Of a stretch of DNA of 64,000 nucleotides, positions 50,601 through 57,428 are shown one piece after another. Numbering within the stretch: position 1 is the first letter of the stretch; each line of letters begins with the position of its first letter. Under the pieces are notes generated by a model, which searched no databases, was not told the origin of the DNA, and was given only the letters and a program-made list of their open reading frames with translations. The DNA comes from Brachypodius melanocephalos (lineage: Eukaryota > Chordata > Aves > Passeriformes > Pycnonotidae): NCBI GenBank assembly GCA_013398615.1, contig VZSR01000690.1, forward strand, positions 1,163,053 to 1,227,052. Reading direction: 5' to 3'. Position numbers and translations under genes: made by a program.

Positions 50601-50644
50601 ACTTTGTATCAAAGGTCATGATTGGATCCCAGAAGAAGATCTGA
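4350..50644 (+). CDS. TNS3: Tensin 3, 3' part of the gene (14 exons, 5'-partial)
   Basis: Spliced coding region joining 4350-5609, 15178-15356, 15696-15813, 15915-15998, 31993-32164, 35243-35880, 36514-36600, 40592-40720, 42339-42416, 44104-44181, 48193-48361, 49351-49419, 49557-49583 and 50500-50644. The total is 3,233 nt, with one codon base supplied from an exon upstream of the window. All junctions are GT-AG and the frame stays open to TGA at 50642. The product matches tensin 3 rather than TNS1, TNS2 or TNS4 throughout, for example VLHTQGPIDGSFYAKVRKKS at the start and the PTB end NVCHLFAEHDPEQPASAIV. Tensin 3 is a cytoplasmic adaptor of focal and fibrillar adhesions linking integrins, actin and phosphotyrosine signalling. 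The PTEN-like and C2 exons are not in the window. About 32 residues of the SH2 domain expected between exons 8 and 9 are missing. The family assignment rests on recalled human TNS3 and is very secure; exon ends are read from splice consensus. Confidence 0.95.
5672..5790. repeat. Imperfect inverted repeat, possible decayed DNA-transposon MITE
   Basis: CTCACTTA (5683-5690) and CTTTGATGATGATTAT (5694-5709) are mirrored by ATAATCATCAAAG (5739-5751) and TAAGTGAG (5776-5783), giving a hairpin of about 100 bases. The left end reads TA-CAGTAGGCCCCTCACTTA, which resembles the terminal repeats of Tigger/pogo-type elements inserted at TA. The right end does not keep the matching outer bases, so the assignment is tentative. 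It lies 60 bases inside the intron after exon 1. Confidence 0.35.
7660..7850 (+). mobile_element. CR1 LINE fragment
   Basis: Sequence such as GGACTGGCTGCATGTCAGGTCTCAGAGAGCTGTGGTCAATGGC and CCTCAGCAAGTTTGCTGATG follows, with many changes, the 3' part of the CR1 reverse-transcriptase ORF on the plus strand. It is truncated at both ends and long decayed. Boundaries are approximate. Confidence 0.5.
13872..13909 (-). mobile_element. Start of an LTR interrupted by the assembly gap
   Basis: TGTTATAAACGAATTATGAA onward, up to the first N, aligns over its whole 38 bases with the LTR edge beginning at 63873 (TGTTATAAACGAATGTGAAT), with only small differences. Both begin with TG at the same base, as an LTR terminus should. 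The rest of this copy is presumably in the unsequenced gap. Orientation is taken from the copy at the end of the window. Confidence 0.55.
13910..14009. other. Assembly gap, 100 N
   Basis: Exactly 100 Ns, the conventional size for a scaffold gap of unknown length. It falls in TNS3 intron 1, next to a retroelement terminus, so the true missing sequence may be several kilobases. Confidence 0.98.
14010..15177 (+). other. TNS3: TNS3 intron 1, part after the gap
   Basis: AT-rich DNA without recognisable exons, containing a short (TA)n run at 14346-14358. It ends in the acceptor CTTGCCTATTTTCAG before exon 2. Confidence 0.55.
15178..15356 (+). CDS. TNS3: TNS3 exon 2 of window
   Basis: A 179-nt exon, phase 1 in and phase 0 out, with acceptor TTTTCAG/CA and donor GAG/GTAAAC. 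It encodes ATGIQDDDATGKRLRKLSVG followed by QYDND. The RKLS-GQYDND block is strongly conserved in TNS3 and contains a serine and a tyrosine in good contexts for phosphorylation. The remainder (about 40 residues) is less conserved linker. Confidence 0.93.
15696..15813 (+). CDS. TNS3: TNS3 exon 3 of window
   Basis: A 118-nt exon, phase 0 in and phase 1 out (acceptor TCTTCTCTTAG/ATG, donor TATG/GTAAGA). It encodes a linker segment ending SAFPLSPEMTY, matching the conserved FPVSPE motif of mammalian TNS3. The exon opens with ATG by chance of its phase; this is not thought to be a translation start. A short TTTA/TTTG repeat lies directly after the donor (about 15826-15852). Confidence 0.9.
15915..15998 (+). 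CDS. TNS3: TNS3 exon 4 of window
   Basis: An 84-nt symmetric exon (phase 1-1), acceptor GATCCTAG/GG, donor TCTG/GTAAGG. It encodes a Pro/Ser/Gln-rich piece of linker (GTAPPLCHQQIPSSQKVS and ten further residues) in the position of the proline-rich stretch of mammalian TNS3. Conservation is low, but frame, splice sites and order fit. Being symmetric, it could be skipped without changing frame. Confidence 0.82.
15999..26579 (+). other. TNS3: TNS3 intron 4, part before the CpG island
   Basis: More than 10 kb of AT-rich intron with no recognisable coding exon. Low-complexity tracts include (TTTG)n at about 22376-22398 and (GGT)n followed by a T-rich run at about 23538-23595. Short open frames such as 20116-20463 and 24836-25153 have no protein-like features and no matching splice sites. 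Confidence 0.55.
27018..27059 (+). other. Short upstream ORF in the putative alternative 5' leader
   Basis: ATG at 27018 opens a 13-codon frame ending in TGA at 27057-27059, in a different frame from the candidate start at 27133. If transcription begins upstream of it, it could dampen translation of the short isoform. Confidence 0.35.
27133..27145 (+). CDS. TNS3: Putative alternative first coding exon of TNS3
   Basis: ATG GCT TCC CTA G, then a splice donor GTAGGT. The ATG has A at -3 and G at +4, a strong Kozak context, and it is the only in-frame ATG in this leader. The exon ends in phase 1, and the next TNS3 exon downstream (31993) begins in phase 1. Splicing would therefore give M-A-S-L-E-S-Q-S and continue in frame to the TNS3 stop. 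The predicted product is about 534 residues as assembled (about 566 with the missing SH2 exon). It would lack the PTEN/C2 module and most of the linker but keep SH2-PTB, like TNS4. No transcript evidence is available here. Confidence 0.55.
27371..30395 (+). other. TNS3: TNS3 intron 4 after the CpG island
   Basis: Composition returns to AT-rich after about 27400. A 17-19 base T run lies at about 27583-27601. No exon or identifiable repeat is seen up to the CR1 remnant at 30396. Confidence 0.5.
30396..31195 (-). mobile_element. CR1 LINE remnant (reverse-transcriptase part)
   Basis: In the minus orientation this follows the CR1 ORF2 region. The plus strand shows decayed forms of the typical stretches AGCTGATCACAAGCCTCTGGGCCC, GGATATTATGGAAGACC and AAATTCATGCTGACAACTCTC, and a later CAGCTTCCCTGCCCC. 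Several frame breaks make it non-coding. It is abutted at about 31196 by an LTR. Confidence 0.6.
31196..31607 (-). mobile_element. ERV LTR, minus strand
   Basis: The plus-strand right edge reads CTGGGACCAGGACA (31594-31607). Read on the minus strand this is TGTCCTGGTCCCAGCC, a typical avian ERVK-type LTR start. The body contains an AC-rich stretch and a nearly pure C tract (31378-31409, G tract on the element's strand). The left edge, where CR1 similarity stops, is approximate, and no target-site duplication was found. Confidence 0.55.
31608..31992 (+). other. TNS3: TNS3 intron 4, final part
   Basis: No recognisable element. It ends in the long pyrimidine tract TTTCCTTTTTTTCTTTGCTG and CAG, a strong acceptor for exon 5. 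Confidence 0.55.
31993..32164 (+). CDS. TNS3: TNS3 exon 5 of window
   Basis: A 172-nt exon, phase 1 in and phase 2 out (acceptor TTTGCTGCAG/AA, donor GAAAG/GTAGGA). It encodes linker ending LLRANIQTDPSFQRCFTSSC, which lines up with the LRAD...PSFQQAFASSC segment of mammalian TNS3. It is the first exon shared by the full-length mRNA and the predicted short isoform from the CpG island. Confidence 0.93.
32165..34536 (+). other. TNS3: TNS3 intron 5, first part
   Basis: AT-rich intron without visible exons. There is a (TA)n run at about 33489-33499 and T-rich tracts near 33810-33840. Nothing else is identifiable. Confidence 0.5.
34537..35113 (-). mobile_element. Unclassified retroelement-like insertion (possible LTR)
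   Basis: A block of different composition (long C/T-rich runs on the plus strand) flanked by TG (34540) and CA (35113). On the minus strand it starts TGTAATGTTAAGGAAGAAAA, contains an open frame at 34993-34739 and then a TATA-like CATAAAAGGGGG (near 34700). The order fits an LTR with U3 coding potential or an ERV fragment. I could not match it to a known family and saw no target-site duplication. Confidence 0.3.
34739..34993 (-). pseudogene. Unidentified 84-codon open frame inside the insertion
   Basis: The product starts MVGHQENVNYMRFIAL, has a helical hydrophobic first half and then an acidic-basic, low-complexity tail (EEEERPSSKKTPKEWSDPLK, then Gly/Asp-rich). The bias looks more protein-like than most chance frames in the window, and the frame stays open upstream of the Met. 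No family was recognised. It may be a fragment of a retroviral protein. It is antisense to TNS3 within intron 5. Confidence 0.25.
35243..35880 (+). CDS. TNS3: TNS3 exon 6 of window: Ser/Pro-rich linker before SH2
   Basis: A 638-nt exon, phase 2 in and phase 1 out (acceptor TTTTTTTGACAG/C, donor CCAG/GTAGGT). It encodes about 212 residues of Ser-rich disordered linker. The last third is nearly invariant with mammalian TNS3: the SH3-ligand-like QPPLPEKKRSSEGE, then SVSPSSSGFSSPHSGSTISI and PFPNVLPDFSK. The SPSSSGFSSPHSGS block is dense in potential proline-directed phosphosites. The linker then passes into the SH2 domain in exon 7. Confidence 0.95.
36514..36600 (+). CDS. TNS3: TNS3 exon 7 of window: start of SH2 domain
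   Basis: An 87-nt symmetric exon (phase 1-1; acceptor TTATTTCACAG/AA, donor CAAG/GTATGT). It encodes VKFVQDTSKFWYKPDISREQ after a short lead. The tryptophan-containing FWYK-DISRE is the opening strand and helix of the tensin SH2 domain and is identical to mammalian TNS3 apart from single substitutions. Confidence 0.96.
36601..37219 (+). other. TNS3: TNS3 intron 7, first part
   Basis: AT-rich, no exon or repeat recognised. Confidence 0.5.
37220..37722 (+). mobile_element. CR1 LINE, 3' end
   Basis: About 500 bases matching the CR1 3' region in order: GGAGCCACCAAGTTGATTAGAGGG, GAGGAAAGGCTGAGGGAGTTG, the GACAGGACAAGG stretch, GGTGGTGAGGCATTGAAACAG and a 3' end at CCATGATTCTATGA, the typical CR1 terminal repeat. 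It is 5'-truncated as usual for CR1 and has many substitutions, so it is old. Confidence 0.88.
37875..38744 (-). mobile_element. Avian ERVL-type LTR, minus strand
   Basis: The right edge reads TTCGGTGTCTGACA (38731-38744), so on the minus strand the element opens TGTCAGACACCGAAATG, an LTR start seen in avian ERVL-like elements. TTTATT at about 37910 gives an AATAAA signal on the element's strand near its 3' end. A (GAAA)n/(GGAA)n tract (37917-37966) sits inside it. The left edge is approximate. Confidence 0.55.
37917..37966. repeat. GAAA/GGAA microsatellite
   Basis: An uninterrupted purine run of GAAA, GGAA and AGAA units, about 50 bases long, within the LTR's 3' portion. Confidence 0.9.
38745..40591 (+). 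other. TNS3: TNS3 intron 7, final part
   Basis: AT-rich without identifiable repeats or exons. It ends TTGTTGGAATCCCTTGCAG before exon 8. Confidence 0.5.
40592..40720 (+). CDS. TNS3: TNS3 exon 8 of window: SH2 phosphotyrosine-binding arginine
   Basis: A 129-nt symmetric exon (phase 1-1; acceptor CCCTTGCAG/CC, donor GAAAG/GTACTT). It encodes KEKEPGSFIVRDSHSFRGAY and GLAMKVATPPPSVLQLKK. GSFIVRDS carries the invariant SH2 arginine that holds phosphotyrosine, so the binding pocket is present in this half. In other tensin 3 proteins LQL-KK is followed by about 32 further SH2 residues before the segment in the next exon found here; those are missing from this window. Confidence 0.97.
40721..42338 (+). 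other. TNS3: TNS3 intron 8; expected SH2 exon not found
   Basis: 1,618 bases of AT-rich DNA between exons 8 and 9. Mammalian TNS3 has a phase 1-1 exon at this point for the second half of SH2 (a segment with LVRHFLIE and GCSNEPYF). Both strands of this intron were read for it and nothing similar was seen, and no Ns are present. Confidence 0.6.
42339..42416 (+). CDS. TNS3: TNS3 exon 9 of window: end of SH2 domain
   Basis: A 78-nt symmetric exon (phase 1-1; acceptor CTGACCACAG/GG, donor AGAG/GTATGC). It encodes GSLTALVYQHSITPLALPCK and LLIPDR, the last helix and strand of the tensin SH2 domain. Joined directly to exon 8 the frame is kept, but the domain would lack its central strands and the helix before this segment. 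Confidence 0.96.
42417..44103 (+). other. TNS3: TNS3 intron 9
   Basis: AT-rich; no exon or repeat recognised. The acceptor is TTTTCTGTTTGCAG. Confidence 0.5.
44104..44181 (+). CDS. TNS3: TNS3 exon 10 of window: SH2-PTB hinge
   Basis: A 78-nt symmetric exon (phase 1-1; acceptor GTTTGCAG/AT, donor GCAG/GTCTGT). It encodes DPLEEIAETSPQTAANSAAE and LLKQGA, the conserved short helical linker between the SH2 and PTB domains. Confidence 0.96.
44182..48192 (+). other. TNS3: TNS3 intron 10
   Basis: A 4 kb AT-rich intron. Short open frames occur (45064-45285 and overlapping 45096-45323 on the other strand) but are not recognisable. An AT-rich, partly palindromic stretch lies at about 47495-47550. No repeat family was identified. 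Confidence 0.5.
48193..48361 (+). CDS. TNS3: TNS3 exon 11 of window: start of PTB domain
   Basis: A 169-nt exon, phase 1 in and phase 2 out (acceptor TTTCATTACAG/CT, donor AGAAA/GTAAGC). It encodes NVWYLNSVEMESLTGYQAVQ, then the segments VSTVVHFKVSAQGITLTDNQ and RK. This is the first strand, helix and following strands of the tensin PTB fold, which binds the NPxY motifs of integrin beta tails. It is almost identical to mammalian TNS3. Confidence 0.97.
48362..49350 (+). other. TNS3: TNS3 intron 11
   Basis: AT-rich with nothing identifiable. It ends in the acceptor TTATTTCTCCCTGTCCAG. Confidence 0.5.
49351..49419 (+). CDS. TNS3: TNS3 exon 12 of window: PTB domain
   Basis: A 69-nt exon, phase 2-2 (donor AGAAA/GTAAGT). 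It encodes LFFRRHYSVNTVLFCALDPQ and DRK, the RRHY-V strand pair of the PTB domain, conserved across tensins. Confidence 0.97.
49557..49583 (+). CDS. TNS3: TNS3 exon 13 of window: 27-nt microexon
   Basis: A microexon of 27 nt, phase 2-2 (acceptor AATGGACAAG/G, donor GCAAA/GTAAGT). It encodes WMKDGLSA, matching WIKDGPSS in mammalian TNS3, a loop of the PTB domain. It lies 137 bases after exon 12, is in frame and can be skipped without a frame change. Its acceptor has a purine-containing lead and is weaker than its neighbours. Confidence 0.9.
49584..50499 (+). other. TNS3: TNS3 intron 13
   Basis: No repeat or exon recognised. The acceptor is GATTGCTGCCCTTGCAG. Confidence 0.5.
50500..50644 (+). 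CDS. TNS3: TNS3 last coding exon: PTB C-terminus and stop
   Basis: A phase 2 exon starting at GCAG/AG and encoding VFGFIARKQGSATDNVCHLF, the segment AEHDPEQPASAIVNFVSKVM and IGSQKKI, then TGA at 50642-50644. The long C-terminal helix (PASAIVNFVSKVM) closes the PTB domain. The terminal IGSQKKI is nearly the same as the mammalian TNS3 end and distinguishes it from the paralogues. Confidence 0.98.
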
Positions 50645-51711
50645 TGCCTTTCTGTCCTTGAATCAGAGCTCTTTGCTGACTTTACCAAAGGAAATCACTG
50701 TGAGAAGGAGAAAGGCTATTCAGCAACAATGTCTGAATATTGTCATTCCCAATAAGAAAAGCAGAGGATGATCTGTGTATTGTGTTCGTGAGAGCTCAAG
50801 GTTTTATTTCAAGATGCCTTACAAAGCATTATTTCTTCATTTTTATGTCAGAGGACAGAACAAAAGAAGATGGGTACCACCCAAAACCATGTAGCCCTCA
50901 CCTGAATGAAGTGTAAATGAAGAACTTTCCTCCTGATGGGTTTCTAATGTATCTTTATGTGCTGTTTCTCATAATTTATTGGAGCAGAAATACTTACTAG
51001 ATTGTGCTACTTTTTTGTTCAGAAAGTGTTTTGTAAAACCTCCACAAAGGCACTTGCCATGGTTGCATCAATGGTAGTTATAGGGCTTGCAAATGTGGTT
51101 TTAGGAGAATGATCATCTAAGGTGTTTGCTCTTCTCTATACCTTTGTGATCAGTGGTGAAAACCGAATGGAGAAAGGGGAAGATGTATGTGAAGAGAAGG
51201 TTTGTGCAAGTTGTTTGCTGGTAAGAAAGGAGTGGCAGTGTGGAATATTCAGGAAGATTGCTCTGTATTTAGTGTTAAGAAGGCTGAGCCATTGTAGTTT
51301 GAAAATTTTCCATAGAGCAGAAGTGGCAGAACAAAAAAATGTGTGAAAATCTCTTCTATAATTAGGGGGCTTTTGTATTTTTTTTAAATACAGAGAACTA
51401 AGCAGAGAAGATAAAGTATTTTAGTAATTACAGGATAAAAATTAGGGGAAAGCAAAGAGGAGGATTGTATAATCTATGCATTTAACAGATTATTGTGACA
51501 GATTACTTATAGTGGATCTCAGATCTTGGTATGTCATAGAGATAAACTAGACCACTGTTGAGCTTTATCTCTATCACTATTTTGTGTAAGCAAATGTGTG
51601 TGTAGCCTGTGCCTTGCTAGAGACAGTCTGGTATTTTGTCTTCTCTCTTACAGTGACAAGACACTTCCCATTTTCTGCCTCTGCAGTACTGTTTTATTCT
51701 TCTACATAATA

Positions 51712-51778
51712 CATAATTATATTTATAATTATATGTAATTATAGTTATATGTAATTATATTTGTAATTATATTTATGG
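51712..51778. repeat. AT-rich tandem repeat in the 3' UTR
   Basis: Imperfect repetition of units like TAATTATATTTA and TAATTATATGTA, four to five copies. The units are self-complementary (TAATTATA), so the RNA could fold into an A-U hairpin. Confidence 0.75.
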
Positions 51779-53758
51779 ATTCTTTACCCCATTATTTTGC
51801 TGGAGTTTTGAGGATGTTTTTACCTTTTCTTTTTTCTTTTTGATCTGTCGGAACTATATTTGATTAGTTATTCCTTAAGTTAGGGAATCTGAAAGTGAAT
51901 GGAATTTATTTTGTTGCTTTGTCCCATTTCTTGAGAGCATTTATGTCATGATTTCTACATCCATCACACTTGTACATGTCTCTTTATCTTTCTTAACACA
52001 TTGATATTTGAATTGCATATGAAAGTGCTATTTAGCTTTATGGAAAATTGGTGAAGTAGGTTACAGTGGATGAGTAAGCCACTGAGATCTCCTGTGTAGT
52101 TCCCAGTCACTCAGAAAGAGCACTACTAGACCCCTGTATGAAAACTGATGGTTGTAATGCAACTTCAGTGTGGTGAGTGCTGAAACATTCATTGCTTCTA
52201 TTTCTTTCATGTGTCACTGTCAACATTTTATTGATAACCTGAGGTATAAAATAACATTCTGTATTTTGCATGTTGAAACATGAGCCACTTTATCCACTTG
52301 TAGATTTTTTTTTCCACCAAATTGAACTACATTTGTCCTGTATAAAATAGGGGTTTTTTTAAACTGCTCTCTTTGTATTTCCTGAAGTATTAGGACTATG
52401 TCAAACCTTATTCAGTGACTATAGCTGAAATGTTACCAAATTATTTGTGTAACTACTAATTTTGTGCAAATAACTTTATGCTTTTTAAAAGGAAGGTGGT
52501 GAGGAAGAGAGAGAGAGAGAGAAGAAATACTTGAAGTTTAATATATTTGGACCAGAAGGTGGTTTATTATTAGCAGTGGGCATTGGGTATCTGTGGAAGG
52601 ATGAAGCAATCCAAAGTGCAGAATTCAATAGCTACCATTGAAGCAACAAAGGCAAGTACCTTTGATTAGTAACATGTAATTATGTTCTTTAGCACAGAGG
52701 TATACTACTTAAATGGTGTTTATGTACCATCCAAAAAAAGAATGCAGATCTTACATCTAGGAGCTTTTCTCCTTTTATAAAATGAGAGAAAAATATTTCT
52801 TTAAAGATTCTTTTGGTGTACAAAGATTCCAATTGCCTAATCTCATCAACCTGCTGGAGCCCAGAGAATTTCTTCAGCTGACATCTCAAGTAGATTTAAG
52901 TCTCAATTAGATTTTAATCTGATGTGTTGTAAGCATTGGAATAAGGAGGATTTTTTACTATATTTTTTCACTTCTGTAGATAGTAAATTTTAGTGTGTCT
53001 TCTTAGACACTAAGTGTTGGCCTTTCAGCTGAATATAAAACGTCCTTTTTTTTCCTGTGTATTGTCATTTCCATTCAGGACCTTATTTTTCTTTGTACTT
53101 TTTCAAAGTCTGCTGAATTCACAAGCATGAGGGATTGCATGCTGACACTCCTGGTGGTATTTTCTGGGAGTTTAGCTCTACTTGCTAAGTGGGAAAAAAG
53201 AAGTTACCCTGTTTCTAAGGGAGATTTTCTATTTTACATTCCTTTGGATGGTATATTGCCATGTGCATTTGCTTTTTAATGAATTAAAAAATGCACAAAG
53301 CAAGATAGTTCAGTATATACCATTATTTCATATGTGTAGAAAATTATTCATGGAAATTACATGTTAATGGCAAAAACAAGATTAATCTTTATATAGCACT
53401 TTCTTTTAAGATTTTTGGTAGATGTGTATATGCAATTCATAACTAATGGCAACAAGTTGACACATATAATTAGCAGACTCCTCTTAAGGTGGTTAGTAAA
53501 TATACTATTATAATCATACAGTGTTAAACTACAAAAATGCTAAAAGACAAGTTTTTAATTAAATGGTTTGACTGTATCCAACAGTATGTTTAAATAGTTA
53601 ATGTTTCTTTCTTGGTTTTTCCTACTAGTGAAAATTTTCACTTTTTTCTTGAAACTGTAAAGAGGTATCTAAAGGTCTTCAGTATATAAATGAATGTTCT
53701 ATAAATTCTTTGTATAGTCATTTTCTCTGTTCTCCAGATACCACCTCTTTCAGATTAT

Positions 53759-53764
53759 AATAAA
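53759..53764 (+). terminator. TNS3: Candidate TNS3 polyadenylation signal
   Basis: Canonical AATAAA, 3.1 kb after the stop codon, before the repeat-rich intergenic DNA begins. It is the first exact AATAAA noticed after the stop. Confidence 0.45.
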
Positions 53765-53780
53765 ATTACAAATGTGAAAT

Positions 53781-55267
53781 TCCACCAGTTTCACAGGGCA
53801 GTCTGTTCTGAATGAAAGTTACCTTCTGGCATTCAAAATCAGCTAATAAGCAAAGCCTTCTTCATGAATTAAGAGTAATTTGGGTGCTGGGGTTTCCTTG
53901 TAAGAAATATTTGAGATTTCTTTCAAGGACTTAACGTGACCCTGTGTTAGTGGTTCAAGTCAGTTAAAGCATATGATTTTCCTAATTAATTTGTGGTTAT
54001 AATGGTATAAAATTATCTATTGCCTGCATTGCATAAGAAGGAAGAAGGAAGAATATGGTAGCATCCTCTGAGATACTGTAACCATTTAACTGTGCCTCCA
54101 GGGTACTTACACTGGAAAACCTTCCAGAGGGGTGTGAGAAATTTAAACCTGGCTGAAACAGGTGCAAAATCAGTGCATCAGACACACAGTTGAAGGTTAG
54201 GTTATAGACATGCATTATCAGAATTATTTCTGAGACTGATAAACTCTGGTATGTCATGCTTATGCCTTTTCTGTGAAGCATACACTGGCAGGATTTTTCA
54301 TTCAGGGTGCTTGACTGTCATGCATCGTTACAGGCCATTGTGAGGTGTATGCATGGTTGTAAAGTGACGGTTATTCATGAAAAGTGTTGGTCTTTTATTA
54401 GAGCAAATCATAATGTGGAACAGATGACAAGGATGCAATAGTAAAATGGATCTTCTGTGTCAAGAGTCCAGTCTCTCCTGTTAAACTTTTGTCCTTGAAC
54501 CTGGATGCCATTGTGTGTGTGTGCTGCTGTTGGGTGCATTTTAAGGCTGCTCTGGAGTCTGTTTGCTCCAGAAGAAAATCTGCTTTCAGGATTCATCCTG
54601 GATATAGTCACAACTAGTTTATATGCAATTGTTCCTATGCCAGTGTTCTCTTAGTATGAATAACTGTTCTCTCTGTTGAGATATTGATAGCAGGAGATCT
54701 GCTCCCCTTCTTGTCCCTCAGTCTTCTTTTGGCAAGGCTAAACAAGTCAGCACTTGGCTTTAATGTGTTTTTTGTGTTTGAAGGGCTGGGTTTTTTGTCA
54801 GTTATTTAATTTCTTTGGAGACACCTTTAAGTATTAAGACAGACTCTTTATAAAAGGGACAGAGCCTGCTGCTATTTAATTTTTTAAAATGTATTAGAAA
54901 ACTCTTGGAACAAGAAAACTTGGCCCACCAGATGAGTAAATCCCTCATCTGCTTCTGCTGTTGATACCTAGAATAAAGGTTACAGTAGTGTAAACTGTAT
55001 CAGGCAGTGTGGACAAAGGAAATTATAAGGGCAAGTAGCTGAAGAAGTTCTTAAAAGCCAAAGTCAGAAACAGGAAGCTTGCAGGAGATTTAGCACATCT
55101 GGCAAACTACCAAGAGGGCAAAGGGGAGCTTTTCAGAGAATTAAAGGATCTTGCTGAATAACTGAGAAGGGATTTGCATTAGATGTCACTGCAAGATGTA
55201 TCAAACTGGAACTATTCCCTTCCTTTGGACACATTTAGTGTCTCACAACGGACAAATGTTTGAACCA
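53781..55267. other. Intergenic DNA downstream of TNS3
   Basis: No gene seen. Unassigned repeat-like purine-rich sequence at about 55060-55190 (CAGAAACAGGAAGCTTGCAGG) may be a decayed retroelement piece, but I could not place it. Confidence 0.4.
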
Positions 55268-55387
55268 ATTTTAATGTTTCATTATTTGCAGAATCACAGG
55301 GTGGTTGAGGGTGGAAGGGACTTAAGGAGATCATCTAGTCCAACTCTGTTGTTTAAAGAGAGACTGTGGAATCCCTTCAGCCACTCA

Positions 55388-55845
55388 ATGTAATACCTAG
55401 GGTCTGGCCTTGGCAAGAAAGACCCTAGTTACCTGTCCTACCTGAGGGGATACTTCCAATGTGCTCTGTACAAATGGTTTGCCCCGGTTTCCCCCACTCT
55501 TAATGACCCTGGTCCTTGGTTCCTCCCCTCCTCGGTGTGTCTCCATTGGTTGTGGGACCTGGTGCCCAGCCCTGTTCCCCCTGTGGGACAATGCCCTTTG
55601 CCCTGCTCCCATACCTCAAGGTCATTGCCTGCTAGATGCTGTACTTAAGAGGACGCTTGGGGGAATTCTGTCTCTTTGGCTCTGGGCCCCCTTAGGCTCC
55701 TGCAAATAAACCTGGCTGCTGGAATTGACCTGGGGTCAGGGCCTTCTCTTCTCCTAGCTGAGGTGTCCGCGTGGTGTGTGTGGTAGCTGACCCCGCTGCC
55801 TGAGAATTCCCAAGGGGCTTTTCTATGAGAGAGGCTTTTTGAGCA
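55388..55845 (+). mobile_element. Solo LTR inside CR1
   Basis: The foreign block starts near TGTAATACCTAGGGTCTGG and carries AAATAAACC (about 55703), followed by a U5-like C/T- and G-rich tail (CTGGGGTCAGGGCC, GTGTCCGCGTGGTGTGTGTGG). A candidate core promoter lies about 60 bases before the poly(A) signal. The right edge and target-site duplication are not resolved. It is unusually G+C-rich for this region. Confidence 0.6.
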
Positions 55846-56235
55846 CAAGCTTCAGCACCACTCCTTAAAGGCACATGACTACAAGAGACATCCAGAGCCA
55901 TTTGCCCAAATGGCTTGAATTCACCAGGGACACAGAATCTCCACAGTCTCCCCGGTCAATCAGTGGTAGTTCTTAGTCACCCTCACAGTGTTTCTTGATA
56001 TTCAGAGGTAACCTTCTGATTTTCAGTTTGTGCAGATCACCTCTTGCCCTCGTATGGGGCACCCCTGGAAAGAGCCTGGCACCCTCCCTGTTTTTATACA
56101 CTTTGATGAGCTCCCCCTGAGCCTTCTTTGCCAGGCTGCACAGTTTCCACAGCCTTAGTTTTGTGTCACTGACAAACTCACTGAGGATACACTGCCTGAT
56201 CATCCATCCAGATTATTGATTAACATGTTATAAAG

Positions 56236-57130
56236 GACCGGATATTAGCATTCAATAAATTTGAATTAAATTAAAACAATTTAATCTAACATCAAAAATC
56301 TTAAGCGAGCTGACCACTGATGTCAACAGTATTAGACATACAGTTCTACAAAACAGGGCTATGATCAATTTTTTACTCTTGGTTTAAGGTCACAAATGTG
56401 AGGATTTTGAAGGCATGTGTTGCTTAAACCTGTCTGACCATTCTGAACCTATCCATAAAAGCCTGAGTCAGCTTAAAGAAAATATGAAAAAATTGACTGT
56501 AGATAGCTCACCTTTTACCACATAGCTTGCTATTCTCGAGATAAAAGGATAGTTACTAGAATAAGTTAAACTGGGCATTGTAATCATGATTGTAATCTTT
56601 GTAATTTTAGCAATATTGCCATGCCTGTTAAAATGTCTGGTAAGTCTAGCAAAGAAAGCCATAAAACAGGTCCAGATTGCTCAAAAAAAGAGAAGGGAGA
56701 TTTGTGGAGGATGAGTTCCTACAAAAGTGGGGACATGTGAGCAATCCAGTTTATCTGGGAGAATAGGCGTATGTTTCCACAATCTAATTTATCTAAAGGA
56801 ATAAGGCCTGTAACCATTTCAAGGATAGCAGAAGTCATGTATGAAGATGAACAAAGAACCAAAGATGTAGAAGTGAGAAATAAAGGATGGTAAATAACTC
56901 AAGTATGTGAACCGGATAAAAACCAGGACTGTGCAATCTGCCTTGTGTGCAAGAATAATCAACCAATCAGAACTAATGGGCTAACGCATGCTTTTTAGGG
57001 TACAACCAGTCATGAAGCAGTGTGTAATGCATGATTAAGGCTAAAAACTGCATAAAAGAGATTGTTACTTTGCAATAAATGGCTCACTTTGATCATACTG
57101 ATCAGCGTGATGTCCCATTCTTGATCTTCC
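56236..57130 (+). mobile_element. Solo LTR inside CR1
   Basis: An AT-rich block interrupting the CR1 between GGACCGG and CCAGACCCAGTATGAACCCC. It has a TATA-like CATAAAAGAG (about 57050) and a poly(A) signal GCAATAAATGG (about 57074), followed by a short U5 ending near CTTCCGCAACCA. These give a plus-strand LTR of about 890 bases. Exact ends are uncertain. Confidence 0.6.
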
Positions 57131-57428
57131 GCAACCAGACCCAGTATGAACCCCTGGGGTAGACCACTGTACTGGCCTCCAAGTAGACCTTGCACTGCTC
57201 ATCAGCACTCAGTCAGTGCCCAGCTATGCAGGCAGTTTTCAATCCACTTTACTGTCAGCCCATCTAGCTACATCAACAGCTTGTCTGAGAGTGTTATCCA
57301 AGACAGTGTCAAAGGCCATAGTGAAGTCCAGGAAGACAATATCCACTGGTTTCCCTTGAGCCAAGCCAGTCATTTTATCACAGAAGGTTATCAACAATGA
57401 TTTCCCCTTAATGAAGCCTTGCTGACTC

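Larger units (their letters stand above)
50645..53780 (+). other. TNS3: Probable TNS3 3' UTR
   Basis: About 3.1 kb of repeat-poor, AU-rich sequence after the stop codon, with many ATTTA pentamers. The canonical AATAAA at 53759-53764 would end it at about 53780. ATTAAA variants at 53283-53288 and 53558-53563 could give slightly shorter ends. The length suits the roughly 2.5-3 kb 3' UTR of mammalian TNS3. The true cleavage site is not visible from sequence alone. Confidence 0.5.
55268..57428 (-). mobile_element. CR1 LINE, minus strand, interrupted by two LTRs
   Basis: The 3' end is at AATCACAGGGTGGTTGAGGG and continues GAAGGGACTTAAGGAGATCATCTAGTCCAACTC (CR1 3' region in reverse). It resumes at about 55850-56235 (CACCCTCACAGTG, CAGTTTGTGCAGATCACCTCTTGCCC) and again at 57137-57428. 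There the minus strand encodes VDIVFLDFTMAFDTV, the signature of the CR1 reverse transcriptase. The three segments are in the right order, so one old CR1 copy was split by the LTRs at 55388-55845 and 56236-57130. Confidence 0.72.
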
